DNA of 64,000 bases from Kineosphaera limosa NBRC 100340 (lineage in GTDB: Bacteria > Actinomycetota > Actinomycetes > Actinomycetales > Dermatophilaceae), in assembly GCF_000298215.1 (NCBI RefSeq), contig NZ_BAHD01000017.1, positions 37,403 to 101,402 of the forward strand, in the 5' to 3' direction. The notes beneath the pieces were generated by a model that worked only from the letters and a program-made list of their open reading frames with translations, had not been told where the DNA came from and ran no database searches. Shown in pieces: positions 1-8,450 of this stretch. Position 1 is the first letter of the stretch. Each line of letters begins with the position of its first letter. The position numbers and the translations under genes were made by a program.

Positions 1-393
1 GGTCTGGTCGGCCCGCAGCACGTCGACGAGGGCCATGGCGCTCTCCAGCGCGATGCGGGTCGCCAAAGGCTGGTCGTCGTCGGTGGCGTGCAGGTGCCAC
101 CCGAAGTGGTCGTGCCGCACGACGTGGGGCAGCGCTTGGGACTCCCGCAGCAGCGCATTGACGTGGGCCACCAGACCCTCTTCGTCGGTATTGAACAGTT
201 GCCGGAGGCGCACGCGCAGCTCCCGCAGCTCGGCGAGCTCCGCAGCGTCGCGGTCGATGCGGCCCGTGTAGGTGAACTGGGCGAGGAAGGCCTCCAGCTC
301 CGCGATGGTGGTCAGCGTGTCCGGCTCGCCCGCGGTGTTGACCAGCGCTGTCATCGCGGCCAGCGCATCCTCGGTGTCATGAGTGAAAAGCAT
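1..393 (-). CDS. CGNR/ABATE-domain transcriptional regulator, N-terminal part
   Basis: The reading frame starts at ATG 393 and runs off the left edge, so only the first 131 codons are visible. The protein begins MLFTHDTEDALAAMTALVNT and continues with a helical region containing a HFGWHLHATDDD segment. This is the pattern of the ABATE domain that precedes a C-terminal CGNR zinc finger in actinobacterial regulators. The zinc finger itself would lie outside the window. The gene diverges from the EamA exporter, with 94 bases between the two starts, so the regulator may control that exporter. That link is inference from layout. Confidence 0.75.
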   Translation of the reverse strand, partial: MLFTHDTEDALAAMTALVNTAGEPDTLTTIAELEAFLAQFTYTGRIDRDAAELAELRELRVRLRQLFNTDEEGLVAHVNALLRESQALPHVVRHDHFGWHLHATDDDQPLATRIALESAMALVDVLRADQT

Positions 394-487
394 GTTGACC
401 CCTGACCATAGCTTGACCTATCGTCATCAGTGTAAATGGTGTTCAGTCATGACGCCCCGTGGCGTTGCTGTGCTCAGGAGGTGTGCG

Positions 488-1489
488 GTGTCCGTCCGCG
501 TCTCGGTTCCTCGCGTCGGTCGTCGTCTCGCCTCGTCGCCCGGGATGCCCAGGCGCGCGCACCCGTTCGCTGGGCCCGCGGCGGGGGCTACGCTGCGCGG
601 TCTGGCGTGGGCGCTGCTCTCCTGCATCGCCTTCGGCCTCTCGGGCACCCTGGCCAAGGGCCTCATGGCCACGGGCTGGTCGCCGCTGACGACCGTCAGC
701 GTGCGCGTGGGTGGCGCCGCGCTGCTCATGGGGTTGCCCGCGCTGTGGTTCATGCGGCACCGCCTCGGGGTCTTGCGCCGCCACGCGGGGCTCATCGTCG
801 GCTACGGAGTCATCGCGGTCGCCTCCACGCAGCTGTGCTACTTCCTGGCCGTCCAGACCCTGCCGGTCGCGGTCGCCCTCCTCATCGAGTACCTCGCGCC
901 GATCATCATCGTCGGCTGGTTGTGGGCGCGGCACGGGCAGCGCCCCGGTCCGCTCACCGTGCTCGGCGCCGTCCTCGCGATGACCGGCCTCGCCCTCGTT
1001 CTGGGGATCACCGGTGCCGTGCCCGTCGACCTCGTCGGGATCGGCTGGGCCCTCGGTGCCGCGGTCAGCCTCGCCGGCTACTTCCTGCTCGCGGCCAAGC
1101 CTGCCCCCGACCTGCCGCCGCTGGTGCTCGTCGGTGTCGGCATGGGCGTCGGGACGCTGACCCTGCTGACCATCGCGGCCCTGCGTGTGCTGCCCTGGCA
1201 GTGGTCGAGCGCGCCGGTGCCGATGGGGCCCTGGGTCGTCTCGCCGCTGGTGCCGTTGACGCTGCTCGTGCTGGTCACCGCCGTGGTGGCCTACACCGCC
1301 GGTCTGTTCGCCGCGCGATCCCTCGGCTCGCGGGTCGCCTCCTTCGTCTCGCTGGTCGAGGTGCTCGCCGCGGTGCTCTTCGCTTGGCTCTTCCTCGCCG
1401 AGGTGCCCGGCGCGACGCAGGCGCTCGGCGGCGTCGCGATCCTGCTCGGTGCCATCGCCGTCAAGGTCGCCGAGACCCGCTCCGCCTGA
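488..1489 (+). CDS. EamA/DMT-family permease
   Basis: A 333-residue polytopic membrane protein with about ten hydrophobic segments arranged as two EamA repeats, for example LAWALLSCIAFGLSGTLAKG near the N terminus and a matching second half ending in GVAILLGAIAVKVAE. The family exports small metabolites and amino acids; the substrate cannot be told. I chose the GTG at 488 because a perfect AGGAGG lies at 476-481, six bases upstream; earlier in-frame starts lack this and would add charged residues without homology to the family. It diverges from the CGNR regulator. Confidence 0.85.
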   Translation: MSVRVSVPRVGRRLASSPGMPRRAHPFAGPAAGATLRGLAWALLSCIAFGLSGTLAKGLMATGWSPLTTVSVRVGGAALLMGLPALWFMRHRLGVLRRHAGLIVGYGVIAVASTQLCYFLAVQTLPVAVALLIEYLAPIIIVGWLWARHGQRPGPLTVLGAVLAMTGLALVLGITGAVPVDLVGIGWALGAAVSLAGYFLLAAKPAPDLPPLVLVGVGMGVGTLTLLTIAALRVLPWQWSSAPVPMGPWVVSPLVPLTLLVLVTAVVAYTAGLFAARSLGSRVASFVSLVEVLAAVLFAWLFLAEVPGATQALGGVAILLGAIAVKVAETRSA

Positions 1490-1532
1490 GCTGGTCCGAC
1501 GCGCCGGCGAGCCCGGCGGCCGGTCGGCCGGT

Positions 1533-2210
1533 TCAGGGGGTCGGCTGGGTGCCGCCGGCGCGGTCGAGGTTGGTGCCGGTCAGCTCGACGGCCTGCCGCA
1601 GCAACCGCTGATTGGCGCTGCTGGAGGGGCCGGTGACCGACGCCGCGACGACAGCGTGGGTGCGGCGGGCGAGCACGTAGTCGAAGGAGTACCGCAGCCC
1701 GTCGGTGTTGTAGGTCACCGAGTAGCCAGCGGTGTTGGCGTTCGAATCGTCGTGCTCGGTGACAGTCATCGTCACGGTGCGGATACCGGCACGGGTTCGC
1801 ATCGGCTCCGTGCAGGCCTCCGTCATGGCCCGGACCGCGGCCGGGCGGTCCGGCGGTGCGTCGAAGGTCTCGACGGTCACCGTCAAGTCCCGGTCGGCGT
1901 TGGCCCCCTGGGTCGGATTGCGATACACCGACCGGGCGAACCGAGCGGGCTCGGGCGTGACCAGCGCTTCCTCCAGGGCCAGGAGGGCGGTGCGGCACGC
2001 CGGGTCTTCGGCGGAGGCGTCTGTCAACGCGTCGTCCCACGAGGCCTCCGCAGGGCGTTGCGTCGTCGTACCGACCAGCTGCCACTCCCGGCCCAACTCG
2101 CCGGCCGTCGGCAAGGCGGAGCCCACCTGCTTCTCCGAAAGACCCCCCGGACTGAGCGTGCAGGCGCTCAACAGCAGGATCGACCCGAACGACAGACAGC
2201 GGCGGAGCAT
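1533..2210 (-). CDS. Secreted lipoprotein, PknH-sensor-like
   Basis: A 225-residue protein with a lipoprotein signal: positive N terminus, hydrophobic stretch, then lipobox L14-S-A-C17. It should be lipidated at Cys17 and anchored outside the membrane. The body is a mixed alpha/beta domain with paired cysteines (DPACRTALLALEEAL and MTEACTEPM) and a YSFDYVLARR motif near the end. This resembles the extracellular sensor/lipoprotein domain seen in actinobacterial PknH-type proteins, where two disulfides are usual. Function is unknown. It is convergent with the EamA gene and stands alone. Confidence 0.6.
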   Translation of the reverse strand: MLRRCLSFGSILLLSACTLSPGGLSEKQVGSALPTAGELGREWQLVGTTTQRPAEASWDDALTDASAEDPACRTALLALEEALVTPEPARFARSVYRNPTQGANADRDLTVTVETFDAPPDRPAAVRAMTEACTEPMRTRAGIRTVTMTVTEHDDSNANTAGYSVTYNTDGLRYSFDYVLARRTHAVVAASVTGPSSSANQRLLRQAVELTGTNLDRAGGTQPTP

Positions 2211-2334
2211 CGCGGACTTTCCTCGTCGACGGCACAGGGGCCACGCCAGGGTAGTGCAGTCCGCGTGTGGGTCGTTTCGCGCGCAGTCGGCGGCGCCTGA
2301 GCCCCCGGAGGGCCGTTCGGTGACGTTGCGGTCG

Positions 2335-2847
2335 TCAGGAGACGACGACGATCTCCACCTCGGCCAGGCTGGGCACTCGGCGCCGCATCTGGCTCAGCGA
2401 CTGCGCGGCGGCGTGACCGCCGAGCAGCAGCACCGAGCGCCCCTGCGGATTGGCGCGGGCCACCAGGGCCAGTTTGAACAGGTCCTGCACCACGAGGTCG
2501 AGCTGTGCCCGGTCGAGCGTGTCGCGGTAGGCGTGCGCCTCGACGAACAGCGTGCGGGCGGCATCGACGCCGTCGACGTGCACGGCTGACCCTTCGGAGA
2601 CCGGCACGCTCGCCGGTGCCAGGTGACCGTGCCCGACCGCCTCCGCATACCGCATGAGCAGTTCGATCTCGACACGCCGCAACGCCGCCAGGCCGTTGGG
2701 CCGGCCGCGCAGCAGTCCCGATCCGGCAGCAGGTCCGCTCGCGCGGTTGCCGGCCAGGGAGTTTCCGGCCGTGGTGTCGTCGGCCTGCGTCGTCTGCTGC
2801 GGCGCCGTGGGCAGGTCGGAGCCGAAGGGTCGAGGCAGCGCAGACAT
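2335..2847 (-). CDS. Uncharacterised 170-residue protein
   Basis: I do not recognise this protein. It has a Gly/Ala/Thr-rich, probably disordered N terminus of about 50 residues, then a compact alpha/beta part with RVEIELLMRYAEAVG, a VDGVDAARTLFVEAHAYRDTL helix and a C-terminal hydrophobic strand pattern RSVLLLGG and EVEIVVVS. There is no signal peptide or membrane segment, so it is probably cytoplasmic. A good ribosome site (AGGAG) precedes ATG 2847. It may be related by neighbourhood to the next unknown gene on the same strand. Confidence 0.5.
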   Translation of the reverse strand: MSALPRPFGSDLPTAPQQTTQADDTTAGNSLAGNRASGPAAGSGLLRGRPNGLAALRRVEIELLMRYAEAVGHGHLAPASVPVSEGSAVHVDGVDAARTLFVEAHAYRDTLDRAQLDLVVQDLFKLALVARANPQGRSVLLLGGHAAAQSLSQMRRRVPSLAEVEIVVVS

Positions 2848-3181
2848 GGGTAACTCCTGAGCGTTCTGAGCCGTCGTCGAGACGGTCGGTCGGGGCCGCA
2901 GCCGGTGAGCCAGGCCACGTCGGGTTTCGGGGTGTCGTTCGGGATCTAGTGCGGGACGGTCGCGAGCGGCGTGCTGCTGCGTTGCGGCACGTTGCCGCCC
3001 GCCCGCGCACCGCCGGCTCGTTGAGACCCCATCGACCTGGCGTGTGCAAACTGCAGGACAACGGCCCGACGAGCCGCAGGGAGTGCGTCACGCACCTGGG
3101 GGTCGTAGCCGGTGCGGGCGGGGTTTCGGGCCGGATGGCGCGGGCCCGCGGTTGCTGGCGGGGTTGACCGGCGGAGACTGA
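2848..3181. other. Intergenic region, no gene seen
   Basis: This stretch of 334 bases separates two unknown genes on the minus strand. It is GC-rich and contains only short frames without ribosome sites. It probably holds the promoter of the 170-residue gene, but I see no convincing -35/-10 pair or inverted repeat. Confidence 0.4.
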
Positions 3182-4339
3182 TCAGGTGAGGTCGGTGGCC
3201 GGAAGCCAGGGGCGCGGGCGCGGCATCCGCGAGGCGGCGAACAGGCCGAAGCTCTGGCGGTCCAACATCCGCAGGGCGGCGAACTCGACGCAGCGACGAG
3301 CGGCGCGCACCCGGGCTGCCTCCGCCTCGTCGACCGGGCGGATGGCGTGCAGGTCCTCGCGCAGCGCCTCCAGGCCGATCGCGATCCGAGGGCGCACCGC
3401 CGGGCGCAGCCGCGTCGCCGGCTCCAGCGTGGCGAGGTGATGGCTCAGGCTGCCCGGGTTACTGCGGCCCAGGGCGGTCCCCACGAAGGCCTCGGGGCCG
3501 GCGAAGCCGTCGAGACGGTCGAAGATCGCGGCCCCGGCGAGGCCGGCGCGCTCGGGAGGGGTTCCGTCGAGCAGCAGGACGGCTGCCGCCTGCGCCGCCG
3601 GGGGAGAAATGCCGAGCACCGCCACCATCATGTCGGCGACCGCGTCCTGGGGTCCCACGGCATCGACGAGGCCGCGCGGCGAAAAGCTCAGCCGGCTCGC
3701 ACCGGCCAGTAGGCGACGGGACTGCCGGTGCCCCCGGTACATCCGGGTCACGGTCGTCACCGGCAGGTGGGGGGCCAGGTAGCCGGCGGCGTCGAGAAAG
3801 AGCGCCAGCGGGTCGGCGGACCAGTCCAGACCGTCCGCCGCGCCGCCGGTGGGTGCGCAGGCGCTCAGCCGCGGGGGTGCGGTCGATGTCATGACTTCCA
3901 GCAGCGCCATCGCCGCATCGGCGGGCCCGAGCTGCCCGGAGGCCTCGTGCATCGTGTCGCGCAACCACTCGACGAGACGCACGCCGCGCAACGCCTCCGG
4001 CGGGTCCGGCTGGTGCCGGTGGTCCGCCGGGGTGGCCTGCTCTACCTGAGCCACCTGCTCTACCTGAGCACCCTGCTCTACCTGAGCAACCTGCTCAACC
4101 GGAGCCACGTGCTCGACCGGAGCGGGCGCCTCCACAGGGCGGGCTGCCTCGGCCGACGGGTTCGGGTGGGTGGCGGCCTGCGCAGTGACGGTCGCGCGCA
4201 ATTCATCGAGGGCCGCGAGTTTGCGCAGGGTGATCGACGGGGTCGCCAGATAGGCGTCGCGGACGAGTACGTAGAGGCGAGTGGCCCGGATGGCCGCACT
4301 GAGCTGCGGGCTCGACGCGAGCGGGTTTGTCGGCGTCAT
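3182..4339 (-). CDS. Uncharacterised protein with a six-residue tandem repeat
   Basis: A 385-residue protein of unknown function. I place the start at ATG 4339 (MTPTNPLASSPQLSAAIR), preceded by GAGGGAG; a longer frame to 4486 has a low-complexity extension. The N-terminal 70 residues are helical (RLYVLVRDAYLATPSITLRK), followed by a Val/Glu/Gln/Ala-rich tandem repeat of about five six-residue units. A C-terminal helical domain follows, with conserved-looking LSFSPRGLVDAVG, GISPPAAQAAAVLLLDG and RPRIAIGLEALREDL. No signal or membrane segments are seen. It has no neighbour that suggests a role. Confidence 0.5.
   Translation of the reverse strand: MTPTNPLASSPQLSAAIRATRLYVLVRDAYLATPSITLRKLAALDELRATVTAQAATHPNPSAEAARPVEAPAPVEHVAPVEQVAQVEQGAQVEQVAQVEQATPADHRHQPDPPEALRGVRLVEWLRDTMHEASGQLGPADAAMALLEVMTSTAPPRLSACAPTGGAADGLDWSADPLALFLDAAGYLAPHLPVTTVTRMYRGHRQSRRLLAGASRLSFSPRGLVDAVGPQDAVADMMVAVLGISPPAAQAAAVLLLDGTPPERAGLAGAAIFDRLDGFAGPEAFVGTALGRSNPGSLSHHLATLEPATRLRPAVRPRIAIGLEALREDLHAIRPVDEAEAARVRAARRCVEFAALRMLDRQSFGLFAASRMPRPRPWLPATDLT
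4036..4125. repeat. Five 18-bp tandem units inside a coding region
   Basis: Units start at 4036, 4054, 4072, 4090 and 4108. The first three are near identical (CCTGCTCTACCTGAGC plus two bases) and the last two are diverged. On the minus strand each encodes six residues of the pattern V-A-P/Q-V-E-Q. Unit length is a multiple of three, so copy-number changes would keep the frame. Confidence 0.9.
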
Positions 4340-4673
4340 GGGGCTCCCTCGTCGTGCTGACCGGCCCCCATCGGCAGCACCGGTCGAAAACGTCGGTGCC
4401 GACGGCTGACCTCCCCATGCCACCGCCGTGTGAACTGGTGCGCCCGACGACGCCTCCGACTTCTCGTGGAGGTGCCGCCGCGACACTCAGGTGCGAGCCG
4501 CCGCAGCGGCTCCCCTCTCATAGTCGGCAGCGACCGGCGCCGACTCAATGGGCGGCAGGTCAAGGTTGGTTAAGAACTCCGCAAACTCTGCGGGCAACCC
4601 CCGCCGGCTGTGCGCCCCGTCACTGCGTGGCTGGGAGCGGGCGTCAAAAGACCCGCCGGTCGGGGCGTCGCCG
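4340..4673. other. Intergenic region, no gene supported
   Basis: These 334 bases lie between two minus-strand genes. A short minus-strand frame (4487-4738) overlaps the end of the nitronate monooxygenase gene but has no ribosome site or recognisable sequence. No clear terminator or operator was found. Confidence 0.4.
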
Positions 4674-5729
4674 TCAGCCGGCGAGCCGGAAAGTGATGTC
4701 GGCCGCAGCCGTGTCGGAGGCGGCTCGCCAGCCCGCACCGGCCCACAGCGACAGCCCCTCGACGTCGCCGAGCTGCCCGGCGCGGGCCCGCAGCGGCTTG
4801 GTCAGCTGGTCGACAGCGGGAAAGACGGCCGGTGCCAGGTCGTCGAAGGTGTCCATGAAGCGGTTGCGCAGGCCGCGGGCGGGGCGGCCGCTGAACGCGC
4901 GGGTGATGCCGGTGCCGCGGTCGCCGTCGCGCAGCGCCTGCCGGTACCACTGGTTGGTGCCGGCCTCGTCGGCGAGCAGATAGGCGGTGCCGGCCTGCAC
5001 CGCGACCGCGCCCAGACCAAGGGCGCGGCGGGTGTCCCCGGGGGTGGTGACGCCGCCGGCGGCGATGAGGGGCACCTCGGCGCCGGCTAGCAACCGCAGG
5101 AGTTCGATGTGGTCGAGGCTGTTCGGCGTGCTGGCCACGTCGTGGGTGCCGCGGTGTCCGCCGGCCTCGAAGCCCTGCACGATGAGCGCGTCGGCCCCGG
5201 CCTGCTGCGCGGCGTCGGCTTCGGCCTCGCACGTCACCGTCACCGCCACGCAGGAGCCGACCTCGTGCAGGCGGTGCACGACCTGGGGGTCGGGCACCCC
5301 GAACGTGAACGACACGACCGCCACCGGGTCGTCGAGCAGCACCTCGATCTTCTCGTCCCAGTCGTCGGTGTCGTCCCAGCGCGGCTGCGGCAGCTCGACC
5401 CCGAGACGCATCGCCTCCGCGGACAGCAGGTCGATGTAGGCGTCGACCGCCGTGCGCTGCGCTCGCTGTCGGCCCGCGTCGCCCTCGACGTTCGGCACGA
5501 AGACGTTGACCCCGAACGGTGCGGCCGTCAACGCCCGCGTGGCTCGAACCTGGGCGGCGACCTCGGCGGCGCTACGGTAGCCGGCCGCCAGAAAGCCCAG
5601 GCCGCCCGCGGTGCTCACCGCGGCGGCCAGCTGCGGAGTCGACGGGCCGCCGGCCATCGGGGCGGCGACCACGGGCAGTGGGGTGAGCGGCCACGGCACG
5701 GTCGCAGAACCGAGGGAGGGTGACGGCAT
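4674..5729 (-). CDS. Nitronate monooxygenase-family FMN enzyme
   Basis: A 351-residue TIM-barrel flavoenzyme of the NMO / 2-nitropropane dioxygenase family, which oxidises nitronates using FMN and oxygen. Signature elements are visible: VVAAPMAGG near the N terminus, GGLGFLAAGY, PFGVNVFVPN, VSFTFGVPD, the catalytic-His/FMN motif GADALIVQGFEAGGHRG, PLIAAGGV and the late GAVAVQAGTAYLLADE. The usual family length is 320-370. I chose the internal ATG at 5729 (MPSPSLGSA); the longer frame adds an Arg-rich extension without support. It is a single-gene unit, possibly for detoxifying propionate-3-nitronate. Confidence 0.85.
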   Translation of the reverse strand: MPSPSLGSATVPWPLTPLPVVAAPMAGGPSTPQLAAAVSTAGGLGFLAAGYRSAAEVAAQVRATRALTAAPFGVNVFVPNVEGDAGRQRAQRTAVDAYIDLLSAEAMRLGVELPQPRWDDTDDWDEKIEVLLDDPVAVVSFTFGVPDPQVVHRLHEVGSCVAVTVTCEAEADAAQQAGADALIVQGFEAGGHRGTHDVASTPNSLDHIELLRLLAGAEVPLIAAGGVTTPGDTRRALGLGAVAVQAGTAYLLADEAGTNQWYRQALRDGDRGTGITRAFSGRPARGLRNRFMDTFDDLAPAVFPAVDQLTKPLRARAGQLGDVEGLSLWAGAGWRAASDTAAADITFRLAG

Positions 5730-6032
5730 GCGCCCCACCCTGGCACCGGCTCCGCGGCGTTGCAAGGACGGCGGGGCCCGCGCGCACGCGACGTGCGGGG
5801 AGCGCACCTGCCCCCCTGGGGCATCCCGGGGTCGGGGGTCCCCTCGGGGTCACGGGTCGGGTTGCCGGCGGGACCGGGCGGTCTCTCGTGGTCGGCTCGT
5901 GGTCGGTTCAGGGTGGCACCGCATGGTCGCGCAAGCCGCCAGCGGGCAGGGTGGAAGGGAAGTCGCACACCGGCGACCCACCCGATCCAGTTCGATGCCG
6001 GCAGGTATCAGTCAGGCACGAGAAAGGCAGTC
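5730..6032. other. Divergent intergenic region
   Basis: These 303 bases lie between the divergently transcribed nitronate monooxygenase and PspC genes and should hold both promoters. I see a short direct repeat TCGTGGTCGG around 5886-5903 and no convincing -35/-10 pair. Confidence 0.35.
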
Positions 6033-6302
6033 ATGAACTCCATCCACGAGTCCCTCGCCCGTCGGGGCTACACCCGGTCGAGCTCCGAGCGCGTCATCGG
6101 TGGCGTGTGCGGCGGCCTCGCGACGAAGTGGGGCATCAACGCCTGGGCGTTGCGGTGCCTCGTCGTTCTCCTGATGTTCGTGCTGCCCGGCAGTCCGATC
6201 CTGCTGTACCCCGCCGCGTGGATCGTGATGCCGGACGACACCTTCACCCCCAACTCGGGCCCGATCACCGGCTCCGGCCCGCAGGACCGACTCACCCACT
6301 GA
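6033..6302 (+). CDS. PspC-domain membrane protein
   Basis: An 89-residue protein with the PspC signature near residues 15-30 (SSERVIGGVCGGLATKWGI), followed by one hydrophobic segment LRCLVVLLMFVLPG and a second short one, LLYPAAWIVMP. PspC domains belong to the phage-shock envelope-stress response and bind partner proteins at the membrane. ATG 6033 is preceded by AGAAAGG. The short C-terminal tail has no additional domain, unlike the fused PspC-histidine kinases. Confidence 0.85.
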   Translation: MNSIHESLARRGYTRSSSERVIGGVCGGLATKWGINAWALRCLVVLLMFVLPGSPILLYPAAWIVMPDDTFTPNSGPITGSGPQDRLTH

Positions 6303-6469
6303 TCGATCCCGATCCGATCCCGGTCCAGCCACTGATCGGCGGCCCCCTGGCTCGACGCCGCAGCAGCCCTCCGGGGGATCCCCGGCCCGCGTAGCGGCAG
6401 ACTGAACCCCATGCAGCACCCGATCCGCCTCCTCGTCCGCCCCGGCCACTCCCTGGCCGGGGCGGACGC

Positions 6470-7618
6470 GTGTGCCGGGGAGCTGTTCTGAGCCCCGCCG
6501 ACGGCGCCGCCCAGGGGGCGAGCAGCGGCCCGGAGCCGGAGTCCAGACTCCTCGGCTGGGCGGTGCTCGCGCTGCTCGTGGCGCTTGCCTCCGGGGTGTT
6601 CGCCGCGACCGGTCTGCCGTCGCCGCTGCTGTTCGGTGCGGTGCTGGGCTCGATGCTCTACGCGGTGTTGCTGACCGGGCGCCGGCTCGGGTCGCGCCCC
6701 TTGCCGACACTCGCCATGCCGCCGTGGGGGTCCCCGCTCGGCCAGGCGATCATCGGCGTCTCGATCGGGGCGCTCATCGACCCCCGCACGGTGGGGGAGC
6801 TCGGCGGCTGGACCGGAGTCGCGATTGTCGGGGTCGGGGTGGCGACCCTCGCGGTGAGCATCGGCTCCGGGCTGTTGCTGGCCCGTGGGGGCGCGGTGTC
6901 GACGCCGACCGGGGTGTTCTCCATGATCGCCGGCGGCGCCTCGGGCATCACGGCGATCGCGCGCGAGCTCGGCGCGGACGACCGGGTGGTCTCGGTCGTG
7001 CAGTACGTGAGAGTGCTGGTGATCCTCGTGGGTATGCCGGTGGTCGCGGCCCTGGTCTTCCGCCCGCCGAGCACGGGCCAGGTGCTCGACCTCTCCGGAG
7101 AGGCGTCGTGGCCGGTGTCGCTGGTCTTCGTCGCCGTGTGTGGCGGGCTGGGCACGCTGCTCGGTCGCCGACTGCGGCTGCCGGCCGGCGCGCTGCTGGG
7201 TCCGTTGACGCTCGCGGTGCTCATCGGGGTGTTCGTCGCGCCGCGGTTGGGCTTCACCTTCGGGGTGCCGACGGCGGTGCAGGCGGTGGGCTACCTGCTG
7301 ATCGGCGTGACCGTCGGCGTGCGGTTCACCGTTGCGGCGTTGCGCTCGATCGCCCGGATCCTGCCCGCGGCTCTCGCGCTCATCGTGGCGGCCATCGTCA
7401 TCTGCGCCGGGTTCGGGCTGCTGCTGGCCCGTTGGACCGGGCACTCCGCCCTGGAGGGGTACCTGGCCACCACCCCCGGCGGGCTGTACGCGGTGCTCGC
7501 GATCGCCGTCGATTCCGGCGCCGACCTGACGTTCGTGCTCGCCGTGCAGGTCATCCGCCTGCTCATCATGCTCGCCGCCGCGCCGCTGCTGGCCTGGCTG
7601 CTGCGACCCCGCCTCTGA
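6470..7618 (+). CDS. AbrB-family integral membrane protein
   Basis: A 382-residue protein with ten or more transmembrane helices in two similar halves. Motifs such as GLPSPLLFGAVLGSML, GQAIIGVSIGALIDP, SMIAGGASGITAIARELGAD and GYLATTPGGLYAVLAIA match the family named AbrB / ammonia monooxygenase-like (PF05145), which is a putative transporter and not the DNA-binding AbrB. The start is GTG 6470; the ribosome site is weak, so the true start could be a few codons downstream. It is followed by a short tandem repeat and a convergent gene. Confidence 0.8.
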   Translation: MCRGAVLSPADGAAQGASSGPEPESRLLGWAVLALLVALASGVFAATGLPSPLLFGAVLGSMLYAVLLTGRRLGSRPLPTLAMPPWGSPLGQAIIGVSIGALIDPRTVGELGGWTGVAIVGVGVATLAVSIGSGLLLARGGAVSTPTGVFSMIAGGASGITAIARELGADDRVVSVVQYVRVLVILVGMPVVAALVFRPPSTGQVLDLSGEASWPVSLVFVAVCGGLGTLLGRRLRLPAGALLGPLTLAVLIGVFVAPRLGFTFGVPTAVQAVGYLLIGVTVGVRFTVAALRSIARILPAALALIVAAIVICAGFGLLLARWTGHSALEGYLATTPGGLYAVLAIAVDSGADLTFVLAVQVIRLLIMLAAAPLLAWLLRPRL

Positions 7619-7640
7619 GGCCACCCCGATCGCGGGGCCG

Positions 7641-7690
7641 GTCAGGTGCGACTCGGTCAGGTGCGACTCGGTCAGGCGCGACTCGGTCAG
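7641..7690. repeat. 15-bp tandem repeat over the 3' end of a methyltransferase gene
   Basis: Three units GTCAGGTGCGACTCG (the third with one change) start at 7641, 7656 and 7671, plus a five-base partial unit. The last partial unit contains the stop codon (TCA 7687-7689) of the minus-strand methyltransferase gene. Confidence 0.85.
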
Positions 7691-8328
7691 CCGCGGCGCA
7701 GGACTGCGACGAGAAAGTCGCTGGTGTCGGTGAACGGGCGCAGGTCCCAGGTGGCCAGCGACAGGTCGAGCGCCAGCCCCGCGGTGGCGGCGTCGGCGAA
7801 GAAGTCCTCGAAGGCGTAGCCGCGGCCCGCGCCGAACCCGACGACCGCCCTCCCGTCGAGGTCGAGGTGGCGCTCGAAGGTGCGCAGCACGTCGACTCGG
7901 GTGCTCGGTGCCAGAAACGTCATGACGTTGCCGGCGCAGACGATGGCGTCGAACCGTGCTGCCGCGCCCTCGTGCTCCGCGCCCTCCGGCTTGGGGAGGT
8001 CGTGCGCGGCCAGGTCGAGGTCGGCCAGGTTCGCGGCGATCCAGGTGGCGCCGGGGTGGTCCTGCCGGGCGGCGGCGATCAGCTCGGGGTCGACATCCAC
8101 CCCGACGACCGCGTGCCCGACCCGCTGTAGGTAGCCCCCGACGCGACCCGGCCCGCAGCCGGCGTCGAGCACCCGCGAGCCGCGGGGCAGCATCGCGTCG
8201 ATGAGCCGGGCTTCGCCGACGATGTCGTCGCCGGCGGCCTCCAGGTCGCGGAACCGCTGGATGTACCAGCGGGAGTGGTCCGGGTTCGCCTCGATGATCC
8301 GTTCCCACTCGCCGGGTTCGACGGCCAT
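7687..8328 (-). CDS. SAM-dependent methyltransferase, class I
   Basis: A 213-residue Rossmann-fold methyltransferase. Motif I is VLDAGCGPG at about residues 53-61, followed by the acidic strand end VVGVDVDPEL and a motif IV-like FDAIVCAGNVMTFL. The family methylates small molecules; the acceptor is unknown. I chose ATG 8328 because AGGAGG precedes it; upstream codons in the longer frame are Arg/Pro-rich and unlikely to be translated. It diverges from the AEC transporter gene. Confidence 0.85.
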   Translation of the reverse strand: MAVEPGEWERIIEANPDHSRWYIQRFRDLEAAGDDIVGEARLIDAMLPRGSRVLDAGCGPGRVGGYLQRVGHAVVGVDVDPELIAAARQDHPGATWIAANLADLDLAAHDLPKPEGAEHEGAAARFDAIVCAGNVMTFLAPSTRVDVLRTFERHLDLDGRAVVGFGAGRGYAFEDFFADAATAGLALDLSLATWDLRPFTDTSDFLVAVLRRG

Positions 8329-8450
8329 GGTTCCTCCTGTTCGCCGGTGCCGTTTCACCGTAGCCCGGCCGCCTCTGGCGGGCGGCTGCCGGGCATGCCC
8401 TGCCGGTACGCTCTGGCTGTGCCGTCCGTCCCGCTGCCCGTCCAGAACGC

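Noticed and set aside
4487..4738. Minus-strand frame of 83 codons beside the nitronate monooxygenase
   Set aside because: It has no ribosome site and no recognisable protein sequence, and its start lies inside the neighbouring gene.
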